From NCBI GenBank assembly GCA_022071945.1, contig JAJVIN010000046.1:124001-188000 (forward strand): a DNA stretch of 64,000 nt, read 5' to 3'. This document shows positions 8,552 to 17,113 of this stretch, one piece after another. The stretch is from Thermoanaerobaculia bacterium (GTDB lineage Bacteria > Acidobacteriota > Thermoanaerobaculia > UBA5066). Below the pieces are notes generated by a model, which was given only the letters and a program-made list of their open reading frames with translations, had not been told where the DNA came from and did not search any database. Each line of letters begins with the position of its first letter. Within the stretch, counting starts at the first letter, position 1. A program made the position numbers and the translations under genes.

Positions 8552-11032
8552 TCAGGAAGGGGCCGAGGGCGCTTCCTCGATCCGTTCGCGCCCGAGAAGC
8601 TGACGGACCTTCTCGAACTCCTGCAGGAGGCGCGGGTGGGTCTCTCTGAGGTTCTCGAGCGTGGGGACGGTCTCGATCCAGGCACACAGGGCTGACAGCC
8701 GCCGGGCCCCGATGGAAGCGGCCGCCGTCTTGAGGCTGTGTGCGGTCCGTCTGAGGACCTCGAACTCGCCGCGGGCCGCCGCCCCCTCCATCGTGGCGAG
8801 CTTCCTCGGGGCTTCCTTGAGGAAGTCGTCGATGAGCTGGGTCACGATGTCCGGCTGCCCGTCCTCCTGGTACTGGCGCAGTCCGGCCAAGGCCGACATG
8901 TCGACCGCGATGCCGGACGTGACCTGCCGGTGCAGGCTGGGGTCGAGGTCCCGCTTCTTGGCGGCCATCAGCGCCCTCTGCAGGAACTGGATCTGCACGG
9001 GCTTGCTCACGTAGTCGTCCATGCCGGATGCGAGACACTCTTCCCGGTCTCCCTTCATGGCGCTGGCCGTCATCGCGATGAGGCGCGGCCCCTTGCCCGC
9101 GCCCGACTCCGCCCTGATCCGGCGGGCGGTCTCGATCCCATCCATCTCGGGCATCTGGACGTCGAGGAGGACGACGTCGTAGGGCTGGCGCTTGAGGGCC
9201 TCGAGCACCTCGACCCCGTTGGCGGCCACGTCGGCCCGGTAGCCGAGCCGGGACAGCATCTGCTGGGCAACGCGTTGATTGACGGCATTGTCCTCGGCGA
9301 TCAGGATCCTCAAGGGGTGGCGGCTCCCGAGGTGCCGGTCGATGGGCGGTTCCTGCGCCCTTCGGGACGCCCGTATCTGAGCCTTTTCGGAAAGCCGGAT
9401 CAGGGTGTTCATCAACGAAAGCGGCTTGACGGGCTTCGTGAGGGTGGCCGCGAATCGCCCCCCGGGGACTTCCTCCCGCTTGCGGGCCGGCGTCAGGAGG
9501 ACGAGGGGCATTTCTCTCTCGGTCCGGGCCTGTACTTCCTCCGCCAGGGCAGCCGCATCCATCTCGGTGTGCTCCCGGCTGACGATGGCCGCGTCGAACT
9601 CCTCCCCGGCTTTGAGCCAGGCGAGGGCCTCGAGCGCCGAGGAGGTGCTCTTCACCGCCACGCCCCAGGAGGAGGCATAGGCCTCGATGATCCGCCGGTT
9701 GCTCGGGAACTCGTCGACGACGAGCAGGCGGAAATCCGCGAGCGCGAAGCGGCTTTCGCCCGGGACCGGCTCCTCCGCCGGGCGGGCCGGAAGCGGCCGG
9801 AACGCGAAAAAGAAGGTCGATCCCTTGCCGAACTCGCTCTCGACCCACACGCGGCCGCCCATCATGTCCGAGAGCCGCTTGCAGATCGCCAGGCCAAGAC
9901 CGGTGCCGCCGAACTGGCGCGTCATCGAGGCGTCCACCTGGGAGAACGACTGGAAGAGCCTGTCTCGCCTGTGCTGCGGAATGCCGATGCCCGAGTCCCT
10001 GACGGAGAACCGGATTTCGGGCCGGGGTCCACTGTCGTGATCCGCCGCCACCCGGACTTCGATCTCCCCTCTTTGCGTGAACTTGATGGCGTTCGAGAGG
10101 TAGTTGACCAGAATCTGCCGGACCCTCGCCGCGTCTCCCACCACCGCGGCCGGAACGTCGGGCTCGATGTAGTACGCCAGATTGAGGTTCTTGTCGGCCG
10201 AACGGGGAACGATGAGGTCGAGAGACTCCTCGACGAGGTCTCTCACCTCGAACGGCTGCTGCTCCAGATCGAGCTTGCCCGACTCCATCTTCGAGAAGTC
10301 GAGGATGTCGTTGATGATCGACAGGAGCGCATCTCCACTCGTCCGGATCGTCTCGACGAAGTCTCGCTGTTCGGCCGAGAGGTCGGTGTCGAGAAGCAGC
10401 CCGGTCATGCCGATGACGGCATTCATGGGAGTCCGGATCTCGTGAGACATGTTGGCCAGGAACTCGGACTTGGCCCGATTCGCCCTCTCGGCCTCTTCCT
10501 TTGCCTTCTTGAGCTCGGCCTCCGCCTTCTTCCGGTCGCTGACGTCCCGCGAGATCGCGAGCATTCCGAGGACCCGGCTGCCTTCTCTCAGAAGGGATGT
10601 CGTCATCGAGACCCAGAACTCCTCTCCCGAGCGGGTGACGTTGATGACGTCGCCCGAAAAGCCGGCCCCGCTCGAGGTCAGCTGGAAAACCTGTCCCGCC
10701 AGTCCCGGCGGGTTTCTCGACGAGAGAAAGATACGGGCCTTCTGCCCCAGGAGCTCCTCCTGACAGTAGCCAAAGCGGTCGAGGACGGCCTGGTTGACGA
10801 AGTCGATCCGCCCCTCGAGATCCGTGATGACGACGAAGTCGCCCATCGAGCGGGCGACATGCGCCAGGCGCGCGAGCTCGTCAGCCGCCTTCTGCCGCTC
10901 GAGAGCCGCCCCGGAAGGCTCCAGAGCCGCCAGCCCCGCAAGAAGCGCCTGCCACTGCTCCGCCGATGCCGGGCCCTGCCCGGCATCGATTCCCAGCCTT
11001 TCAAGCTCCCTCAGAAGCGCGCGCAGCGCCAT
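8552..11032 (-). CDS. Hybrid histidine kinase: PAS-HisKA-HATPase-REC-REC-Hpt
   Basis: 826 aa, no membrane segment, so probably a cytosolic sensor. Order: a PAS domain (about 58-168), coiled coil, HisKA with phospho-His about H197 (NMSHEIRTPMN), HATPase with DSGIGIP and GGTGLGLAI, a first receiver, a second receiver with a normal site (VVLLDVQMPEMDG), and an Hpt domain (RTAHSLKTAAASIGA). The first receiver has Ser where the Asp is expected (AAIVSREHTEMD), so it is likely a pseudo-receiver. The BarA-like layout implies a phosphorelay to a separate regulator not found nearby. I chose the ATG at 11032 because longer in-frame versions run into the divergent SDR gene; no clear SD precedes it. Confidence 0.92.
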   Translation of the reverse strand: MALRALLRELERLGIDAGQGPASAEQWQALLAGLAALEPSGAALERQKAADELARLAHVARSMGDFVVITDLEGRIDFVNQAVLDRFGYCQEELLGQKARIFLSSRNPPGLAGQVFQLTSSGAGFSGDVINVTRSGEEFWVSMTTSLLREGSRVLGMLAISRDVSDRKKAEAELKKAKEEAERANRAKSEFLANMSHEIRTPMNAVIGMTGLLLDTDLSAEQRDFVETIRTSGDALLSIINDILDFSKMESGKLDLEQQPFEVRDLVEESLDLIVPRSADKNLNLAYYIEPDVPAAVVGDAARVRQILVNYLSNAIKFTQRGEIEVRVAADHDSGPRPEIRFSVRDSGIGIPQHRRDRLFQSFSQVDASMTRQFGGTGLGLAICKRLSDMMGGRVWVESEFGKGSTFFFAFRPLPARPAEEPVPGESRFALADFRLLVVDEFPSNRRIIEAYASSWGVAVKSTSSALEALAWLKAGEEFDAAIVSREHTEMDAAALAEEVQARTEREMPLVLLTPARKREEVPGGRFAATLTKPVKPLSLMNTLIRLSEKAQIRASRRAQEPPIDRHLGSRHPLRILIAEDNAVNQRVAQQMLSRLGYRADVAANGVEVLEALKRQPYDVVLLDVQMPEMDGIETARRIRAESGAGKGPRLIAMTASAMKGDREECLASGMDDYVSKPVQIQFLQRALMAAKKRDLDPSLHRQVTSGIAVDMSALAGLRQYQEDGQPDIVTQLIDDFLKEAPRKLATMEGAAARGEFEVLRRTAHSLKTAAASIGARRLSALCAWIETVPTLENLRETHPRLLQEFEKVRQLLGRERIEEAPSAPS

Positions 11033-11159
11033 CGCAGGAGGATTCTGACGCCGTTCTCGCGCGTTTTCCAAGGAATCCCATCGAAGATCTTTGGAAGAAC
11101 GCGCCGGAAATGTCGGAGAATCCGGCAAACCCAGCCAGAAGGAAGGAACCGCGTTGACG

Positions 11160-13061
11160 ATGAATCCGGAACCGGAGTCGAAGGAAGCTGTCGAAACTGA
11201 GGCCACGGACTTCGTGCCTCGCGTGGATCCGAACGAGGAGCTCATCTGGGAAAGCTCCCCGTCCCGGTACATCGCCAAGATCAGCCTGGTCACGGGAAAA
11301 GAGATCCTCAGGCCCATCGACCCGGAAGACCTGCTCGTCCATGCTCACAGGGACAACAACCCGGTCGAACTGACGGCTCAGTTCCTCGCGAGCCGCCTGA
11401 TCCAGTTGACGGGAGATGAAGACACGGTCCGGGCACGCCTTCGGGCCATCAACTCCCTCGGCCTCAAGGTCGCGAGCGTTCTCGGCGGCGTCACTGGCTC
11501 CCGGACCATCGAACGGTCCGCCAAGAAGCTCATGGGAGTCGTCGAACGGGAAGTCTTCTACAAGTTCCGCGAGCCCTCTCACCTGTCGGAGCGGGAGGTC
11601 AAGCTCAGGATCGACAAGCTCAAGAAGCAGGCGGCCGCCGCATTGAAGGCCCGGGGCAGGAATCCCCGCCTGCGCGTCCTTCTGACCGGCGCCACTGGGT
11701 TTCTAGGCAAGGAGATCCTGCGGCAAACGGTCGAGGAACGCCGGATCGAGGAGGTGATCTCCGTCATCCGGCCCGAGAAGATCCGCGACCCGAAGACAAA
11801 GGAGGTCATCAAGGTCCTCTCGCCGCAGGAAAGGGGAAGACTCCTGCTCGAGCGGCTCGGAATCACCGGGGCACGCGCCAGGAAATACCGGTTCATCAAC
11901 GGCGACATCGAGAAAGAGAAGCTCGGCATCTCACCAGAGGAACTGGCCACGCTCCAGAAGTCCGTCACGCACCTCATCCACTGCGCGGCCAGTGTCTCGT
12001 TCGACGACACCTACGAGAACTCCTACAGGGCCAACGTGGCCGGGAGCCGGAATGCGCTGGACTTCTCGCTCCTCTTGCAACAGTCGCGGGAATCCCGGTT
12101 CGTCGCCCACTGCGCGATCGAAACGTCCTACATCCACGGCCGCAAGAAACGGACGATCGCCCAGGAGGGCGCCCTGGTCTTCCCCAGGAACTTCTACAAC
12201 AACTTCTACGAGCTGACGAAGGCGATGGCGTCTTTCGAAACCGACCGGTACATGATCGAAAGAGGACTGCGGGTGACCCAGCTTCTCCCCTCGATCGTCA
12301 TCGGGCACTCGCGGACCGGGAACAACTATGGCGACACGAAGGTCGTCAACGCTCCCGTCAATGCCTTCGGCCGCGCAAAGGAGATGGCCGGGCAGCTTTC
12401 GGGGGACCTCCTCGGCCGCGGGAAATCGACTCTCATCAGCTACGTCGCCGGGACGTTTCCCTCCGACCGGTCGGCCGAGCTCAACATCGTCCCGGTCGAC
12501 CGCGTCGTGGAAGGCATCCTGGCGGCTCTCTTCGTCCCCGATGCGATCGGGGAGAGGATCCACCTCGCCACCGACAACCGGATCCGCTCCGAGGAGATCG
12601 GCCAGATCGTCCGCGAGGAGCTGGGGGTCGAGGTCCGGATGTCCGACCCGACGCTCTTTCGCAACGTCACGCTCCCCGTGGCCAAGGCGGTTCTCGTGAA
12701 GTTCAACGAACCGAAGCTCGCCAACGTGATCGACAAGCTGGGGACCGTGTTCGGCGGCTACTCGGAATGGGGCCAGCCAATCCACGAGGTGGGCAACGAC
12801 GTGCGGATCCTGGGCTTGCCGATCCGGCGGCCCGACACGCGAGCGGCCTTCCGGATGCTGTGCCGCCACAACAAGTACGTGCAGGAGTTCGGGAAGCTCC
12901 GCGATCTGGACGAGATCGCCCGGCGCGAGCTCGCCTGGGAAAAGGCCCTCCTTTCGATCGAGCACAAGACGGGACGGCAAGCCGCCTCGATCGACGCGCA
13001 GGAGTTCAAGCGCCTCCTCGCCTCCGAGCTCGACCTGCGGACGTTCAAGCTCAAGAGCTGA
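11160..13061 (+). CDS. Long SDR oxidoreductase, fatty acyl-CoA reductase-like (NAD-binding_4)
   Basis: 633 aa from the ATG at 11160 (GGAAGGAA upstream; an in-frame extension to 11091 is possible). An N-terminal region of about 170 residues without a recognised fold precedes a Rossmann domain starting with LLTGATGFLGKEIL (near residue 176). The catalytic Tyr/Lys pair is at about residues 350-354 (FYELTKAMASFE). The C-terminal segment (VDRVVEGILAAL, then a helical tail with LCRHNKYVQEFGKL) resembles fatty acyl-CoA reductase/male-sterility proteins, which reduce acyl-CoA or acyl carrier thioesters. Substrate and product are not settled by sequence. It is divergent from the hybrid kinase, and the lipid operon lies nearby on the other strand. 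Confidence 0.8.
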   Translation: MNPEPESKEAVETEATDFVPRVDPNEELIWESSPSRYIAKISLVTGKEILRPIDPEDLLVHAHRDNNPVELTAQFLASRLIQLTGDEDTVRARLRAINSLGLKVASVLGGVTGSRTIERSAKKLMGVVEREVFYKFREPSHLSEREVKLRIDKLKKQAAAALKARGRNPRLRVLLTGATGFLGKEILRQTVEERRIEEVISVIRPEKIRDPKTKEVIKVLSPQERGRLLLERLGITGARARKYRFINGDIEKEKLGISPEELATLQKSVTHLIHCAASVSFDDTYENSYRANVAGSRNALDFSLLLQQSRESRFVAHCAIETSYIHGRKKRTIAQEGALVFPRNFYNNFYELTKAMASFETDRYMIERGLRVTQLLPSIVIGHSRTGNNYGDTKVVNAPVNAFGRAKEMAGQLSGDLLGRGKSTLISYVAGTFPSDRSAELNIVPVDRVVEGILAALFVPDAIGERIHLATDNRIRSEEIGQIVREELGVEVRMSDPTLFRNVTLPVAKAVLVKFNEPKLANVIDKLGTVFGGYSEWGQPIHEVGNDVRILGLPIRRPDTRAAFRMLCRHNKYVQEFGKLRDLDEIARRELAWEKALLSIEHKTGRQAASIDAQEFKRLLASELDLRTFKLKS

Positions 13062-13141
13062 CGAGAGGGGCCGGGCGTTCCGCGATGCTCCCGATCTGCA
13101 GTTCCTTCTCAACCTGCCTGGAATCAACGAGAATCAGGTCC

Positions 13142-13393
13142 GTGGGTACTTCGAAAGAGCCAGACTCCTCGATCTCTACCGTCGATTCAAGACCAGTTCC
13201 TGAGGTTCTCGATCTGGACCTTCTCCCCGCGCCCCGTACCCCCGAAGAGGCGGAGGCTCTCGAAAAGAACCGCCCGGGCCCGATGTCGCTCGTCGAGTAC
13301 GCGGAGTTCGTCAAGCAGTTCCACTGGACGAAAGAACAGCTCGCCGCCATCCCCATTGACGACGCCCCCCGCTTCACCCTGGACGACGACTAG
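13142..13393 (+). CDS. Small acidic protein of unknown function
   Basis: 83 aa from a GTG at 13142; an in-frame ATG at 13085 would give 102 aa, and the SD does not decide. The sequence is acidic and proline-rich at first (LDLDLLPAPRTPEEAEAL), then SLVEYAEFVKQFHWTKEQL, and it ends in DDD. It resembles the size and style of small antitoxin-like or regulatory proteins, but I recognise no family. It follows the SDR gene on the same strand. Its stop codon shares a CTAG palindrome with the stop codon of the convergent acyltransferase gene. Confidence 0.5.
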   Translation: MGTSKEPDSSISTVDSRPVPEVLDLDLLPAPRTPEEAEALEKNRPGPMSLVEYAEFVKQFHWTKEQLAAIPIDDAPRFTLDDD

Positions 13394-14052
13394 ACGGGCC
13401 GCCCCGGCCGGCTCTCGGCCGACAGGGCCTTCACTTCTCCCTCGAGCCTCGCGGTGATCTCTTCCGGCGTGCCGGTCAGGACACGTGGCTGGCCGATCGA
13501 GATCGTGCAGAAGAACGGCACCGGAATCCACGCCCCCTTTGGCAGGCTCCGGCCCATGTTGTCCAGAAACACCGGAACGACCCGGAGCCCGGGCCTTTCG
13601 AGAACGAGATGCGCCGCCCCCTTCTTGAACGGGGCGAGTCCCTTCTGCTGCATCCCTCTCGTTCCCTCCGGGAAGAGGATCAGTCCCTCACCCCTGTCGA
13701 TCGCGGCCCCCATCGTCTTCAAGGGGTGGTTCTCGGCCGTGAATCCCTTTCTCGGAATCGGCAGCGTGTTGAAGAGCGTCCGGGTCACGGTCGAAACCAG
13801 CTTCGTCGACTCGAAGTAGTCCGCGGCCGCGACCGGTCGCACCCGCCAGAGATCCCTCAGGGGGAAGAGAGCCAGAAGCGAGAGCGTGTCGAGGTGACTC
13901 GTGTGATTGGCCACCAGAAGAAACGGGAAGTCTGCCGGCAGGTTCTGCCGTCCCTTGATCCTCAGGCCGATGAAGAACGCCAGGAACGGACGCCCAAGAA
14001 GGAAGAAGAACGCCCTCTGAACCGCGTCCGCGAGACTCCCCTTTCTCGTCAT
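13390..14052 (-). CDS. PlsC-like 1-acylglycerol-3-phosphate acyltransferase
   Basis: 220 aa. Transfers an acyl chain to lysophosphatidic acid or a similar lysolipid at the membrane. The HX4D catalytic motif (NHTSHLD) and the phosphate-binding FPEGTRG motif are present with normal spacing, and the N-terminus is hydrophobic (AFFFLLGRPFLAFFIGL). The ATG overlaps the stop of the upstream cdsA-like gene as ATGA, which indicates translational coupling. It is the last gene of a five-gene lipid operon that starts at 17052. Confidence 0.9.
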   Translation of the reverse strand: MTRKGSLADAVQRAFFFLLGRPFLAFFIGLRIKGRQNLPADFPFLLVANHTSHLDTLSLLALFPLRDLWRVRPVAAADYFESTKLVSTVTRTLFNTLPIPRKGFTAENHPLKTMGAAIDRGEGLILFPEGTRGMQQKGLAPFKKGAAHLVLERPGLRVVPVFLDNMGRSLPKGAWIPVPFFCTISIGQPRVLTGTPEEITARLEGEVKALSAESRPGRPV

Positions 14053-15002
14053 GTCTTCGGGATGTGGAAGTAGCGGATGTAGTGGAGAAAGACGGGCGCG
14101 GCCCAGCAGAGGGAGTCGAGCCTGTCCAGAACACCCCCGTGCCCGGGGATCAGACTCGAGAAGTCCTTGACGCCGTAGTCCCTCTTCACGGCGCTCATGA
14201 CGGCTCCGCCGAAAAACCCGACCACGGTGATCAGGAGGGCAACGGCCACGCATTCCCACAATGCGAAGGGCGTCAGGAACCGGATGACGAGGCTCAGCGC
14301 CGACGCGCTGATGACGCCTCCAACAAGCCCCTCCCACGTCTTGTTCGGACTGACGAGCGGGATCACCTTGTGCCGGCCGAGCGTCTTTCCCCAGATGTAC
14401 TGCAGGACGTCACTGATCTCGACGACGAAGACGAGAAACAGGACCACGGTCCGGCCATCCGCCTTCGTACCCGCGAAGTCGGGGAACGTCGACAGATAGC
14501 AGAGGTGCGAGAGACCGAAGACGAACGCCATCAGCCCCCACTGCAACTGGGAGGCCGAGGCGACGAACCCGGACGTCTCACCCGACAAGACCAGCCGGAT
14601 CGGAAGCGCGAGAAACATGTAGACGGGAATGAAGATGATGAACATCCCGTACCAGCCCGTCCAGATCCAGTAGTACTGGATGGGAATCGACAGGAAGGCC
14701 AGGACGAGCGCTCCGTGGTCCGCGGGCCGGGTCGGCAGGAGCGTGATGAACTCCTTCAGGGCCCAGAAGCTGATCAGCGCGAAGAAGACGATGAGGGCCT
14801 TGTTCCCGCCCAGGAGGACACCGAAAAAGAGCGAGGCCATGATCCACCAGGCCCCGATCCGGGCCCTGAGCTCGCTCCAGTCCTTGTCTTTCCGGACGAC
14901 CAGAAGGACGCCATAGACCGTCGAGGCCACGACGAGGATTCCGAGGACGATCGCCGCCATCATCGCGACGGGGTGAGACAGATACGGGGCAAGTGACGAC
15001 AT
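14049..15002 (-). CDS. CdsA-like phosphatidate cytidylyltransferase
   Basis: 317 aa, about eight membrane segments. Makes CDP-diacylglycerol (or a related CDP-lipid) from CTP and phosphatidate. The CDS signature is complete near the C-terminus: SAVKRDYGVKD followed by PGHGGVLDRLDSL. The substrate-side motif SPNKTWEGLVGG is also present. It begins 3 nt after the stop of the CDP-alcohol phosphatidyltransferase gene and overlaps plsC by four bases. This three-gene set resembles E. coli ynbA-ynbB-ynbC, so it may be a second, specialised CDP-lipid synthase rather than the housekeeping enzyme; that part is inference. Confidence 0.92.
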   Translation of the reverse strand: MSSLAPYLSHPVAMMAAIVLGILVVASTVYGVLLVVRKDKDWSELRARIGAWWIMASLFFGVLLGGNKALIVFFALISFWALKEFITLLPTRPADHGALVLAFLSIPIQYYWIWTGWYGMFIIFIPVYMFLALPIRLVLSGETSGFVASASQLQWGLMAFVFGLSHLCYLSTFPDFAGTKADGRTVVLFLVFVVEISDVLQYIWGKTLGRHKVIPLVSPNKTWEGLVGGVISASALSLVIRFLTPFALWECVAVALLITVVGFFGGAVMSAVKRDYGVKDFSSLIPGHGGVLDRLDSLCWAAPVFLHYIRYFHIPKT

Positions 15003-15005
15003 CGA

Positions 15006-15617
15006 TCAGACTCCGTTCGCCTTGCGAAGCGCGGCCCGGCAGCGGTTGAGGACGGTCACGGCCGCAAGGAGCGACCCGGCCCAGAAGACCCAGCGCCAGT
15101 TGTTCGCAAGCGCCGGGGCGAAGGCCGTCACCAGAGTGACCAGCCCTACGAGAAACGCCCGATCGCTCTTGCCCATCGGGCCCTGGTATTGCCGTTCGCC
15201 ACAGACGGCCTGACCCGTCACCCCGGCAAACTCCGTGAGGGCCGCCAGAATGGTGAACACCACGCCCGCCCAGAGATTCCCTTCTCCGAGCGCGGCCAGC
15301 GGAAGGTAGAGAAACGTGTCGGAGAGGACGTCGCCGAGCTCATTCAAGATCGCGCCCTTCTTCGACATCATCCCGAGCTCGCGCGCCATCATCCCGTCGA
15401 TGGCATTCAGCGCCATGCGCAGGAAGAGCCAGACGGGCATCGCGAGAAGGACCCTCGGCTCCCTCGGAAACAAGAGCATCGCGCCGCCCACCACGGCCGA
15501 GAGAACGACGGCGGTGGCGGTGACCATGTTCGCCGTGACTCCCCATCTGCCCAGGCCGTGAGCCAGGGGACGCAGAAGGGCCTGGAAGCGAGGCTTCAGC
15601 TGATAGATCGAAGGCAT
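15006..15617 (-). CDS. CDP-alcohol phosphatidyltransferase, YnbA-like variant
   Basis: 203 aa integral membrane protein. Family members join a CDP-diacylglycerol to an alcohol such as glycerol-phosphate, serine or inositol-phosphate. The canonical motif is DxxDGxxAR(x8)Gx3Dx3D. Here the first and third Asp positions are Asn (NAIDGMMAR, then GAILNELGD). I recall the same substitution in YnbA-type homologues, which argues for a distinct subfamily and not a dead enzyme. The acceptor alcohol is unknown. It lies 20 nt downstream of the GNAT gene and 3 nt upstream of the CdsA-like gene. Confidence 0.87.
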   Translation of the reverse strand: MPSIYQLKPRFQALLRPLAHGLGRWGVTANMVTATAVVLSAVVGGAMLLFPREPRVLLAMPVWLFLRMALNAIDGMMARELGMMSKKGAILNELGDVLSDTFLYLPLAALGEGNLWAGVVFTILAALTEFAGVTGQAVCGERQYQGPMGKSDRAFLVGLVTLVTAFAPALANNWRWVFWAGSLLAAVTVLNRCRAALRKANGV

Positions 15618-15637
15618 GAAAGACGGAGATTACCGCG

Positions 15638-16171
15638 TCACCACTTATCAGAGGTCGTGGCAAGGATCACGACATCGACGATCTCGCCCTCCTTGATGGC
15701 TGCCCGGGGCAAGAGGCCGGCGCGCTCGAACCGGCACTTCTGAAGGACTCTGATCGAACTCTCGTTCCAGGAAAAACAGCGCGCGAAGATCGACGTCAAC
15801 TCGAAGGTCCCGAAGCAGAAGGGGACGAATCCGAGGAGGGCCGCGGTCATGATCCCGCGGTTCCAGTACGCCTCGCCGAGCCAGTACCCGATCTCCGCGC
15901 TCACGCGGTCGACATCGCCCTGCCGGCGCAGCCCCACGCCCCCGCAGGCCTCTCCAGCGACTTCAATGGCCAGGGCAACCTCGGAGGCGGAGGCGTTCGC
16001 GTGCGCGATCCACTCCCGCGCCGCTTCGATCGTGTAGGGATGGGGGAAGACGTCCCGGAGGTTCCGCGCAACGTTCCTGTTGTTGGCGTTTCTCTTCAGC
16101 GAGTCCTCGTCGCCCAGCCTCCAGGGCCGCAGGCGGCACGGCCCGCAGTCCAGACCGGTCTCCGGGATCAC
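15638..16171 (-). CDS. GNAT N-acetyltransferase, RimJ/RimL type
   Basis: 177 aa. Acetyl-CoA-dependent N-acetyltransferase fold: LRPWRLGDEDSLKRNANN at the N-terminus, IGYWLGEAYWNRGIMTAAL for the CoA-binding region, and the ARCFSWNESSIRVLQKCRF element typical of RimJ/RimL relatives. The GTG start at 16171 overlaps the stop of the preceding UbiA-family gene as GTGA, which fixes the start by coupling. Substrate unknown; its place inside a lipid operon may be incidental. Confidence 0.87.
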   Translation of the reverse strand: MIPETGLDCGPCRLRPWRLGDEDSLKRNANNRNVARNLRDVFPHPYTIEAAREWIAHANASASEVALAIEVAGEACGGVGLRRQGDVDRVSAEIGYWLGEAYWNRGIMTAALLGFVPFCFGTFELTSIFARCFSWNESSIRVLQKCRFERAGLLPRAAIKEGEIVDVVILATTSDKW

Positions 16172-17052
16172 CACAACGTGTAGGACGGCGGAACGAGGTA
16201 GATGAGGGCCCCGCAGACCGCCCCCCAGAGAGCGACGTTGATGAGAAGCGCCGGATCGAGGAATACGTCCGACGAAGGGTCCTCCCCGCCTCCTCTCACC
16301 TCCAGGAGGCGCCAGCGGAAGAGGCCGAACACGACGAATGGAACGGAGACGAGCAGGCGGTCCGAGCCGTACCACGACACCGTCTCCGGGGCGACGGTGT
16401 AGAGCGTGTAGGAAACGATCGTGATGCCGAGCGCGACGTTCTGGAAGTCTCCCAGAAGTTCCGGCGTCGCCGCCGAGAGCGAGGCCCGCGAGACCGAGCC
16501 CTGGTCCAGGAGCTCCTTCTTTCGCTTGCCGAGCGCCAAGAAGAGGGCGAGGAAGAACGTGCAGAGGAGAAGCCAGTGCGAGGGCTGAACCGCGGCGGCC
16601 TTGGCACCGGCCACGACCCGGATGACGAACCCGCTCGCGATCACGAGGACGTCGACGAGGGCGACCTTCTTCAGCGCGTACGAGTAGACGAGCGTGAGCG
16701 CGGCGTAGCTCAGAAGCGCGCCGAGGGTGGCCGGAACGAAGAGCCCGGCCGTGATGAACCCCAGGACGGCGAGGACCGCGGAGGCCCCGGCCGCCCCCTG
16801 GATCGAGAGGGCCCCGGAAGCGATCGGCCGGGTCTTCTTGACCGGATGGAGCCGGTCCCTCTCCCGGTCGGCGATGTCGTTGACCATGTAGAGCGCCGAC
16901 GCGACGGCGCAGAAGGCGGCTGCCGCGGCGATGGTCCTTGCGAGCGGACCTGGAGCGAAGAGGCCCTTGCCGAAGAGGACGGGCGCCACGACGAACAGGT
17001 TCTTCGTCCACTGGCCGGGTCTCATGGCTCGGGCGAGGGCTGCCAGGTTCAT
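16168..17052 (-). CDS. UbiA-family decaprenyl-phosphate phosphoribosyltransferase-like enzyme
   Basis: 294 aa, about eight to nine membrane segments. The family adds phosphoribose to polyprenyl phosphate, the first step to polyprenyl-phosphoarabinose in mycobacteria (Rv3806c). Matching signatures: RPGQWTKNLFVVAPVLF at the start, the aspartate motif NDIADRERDRLHPVKKTRP, and DVLVIASGFVIRVVAGA for the second site. The DprE1/DprE2 epimerase genes usually needed to make arabinose are not in the window. The ATG at 17052 was chosen because the membrane domain begins just after it; longer forms overlap the divergent GGDEF gene. It is the first gene of the lipid operon. Confidence 0.87.
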   Translation of the reverse strand: MNLAALARAMRPGQWTKNLFVVAPVLFGKGLFAPGPLARTIAAAAAFCAVASALYMVNDIADRERDRLHPVKKTRPIASGALSIQGAAGASAVLAVLGFITAGLFVPATLGALLSYAALTLVYSYALKKVALVDVLVIASGFVIRVVAGAKAAAVQPSHWLLLCTFFLALFLALGKRKKELLDQGSVSRASLSAATPELLGDFQNVALGITIVSYTLYTVAPETVSWYGSDRLLVSVPFVVFGLFRWRLLEVRGGGEDPSSDVFLDPALLINVALWGAVCGALIYLVPPSYTLW

Positions 17053-17113
17053 CGCGGTTGAAGGATAGCGGAGGTCTCCGGGCCTCGCCGGTGCCTGACA
17101 TACACTCATCGCG

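Noticed and set aside
5464-8685. Open frame of more than 1000 codons on the minus strand across the STAS and glgP genes
   Set aside because: It is antisense to well-supported genes, has Asp/Val/Arg-biased composition typical of shadow frames in high-GC DNA, and no recognisable domain.
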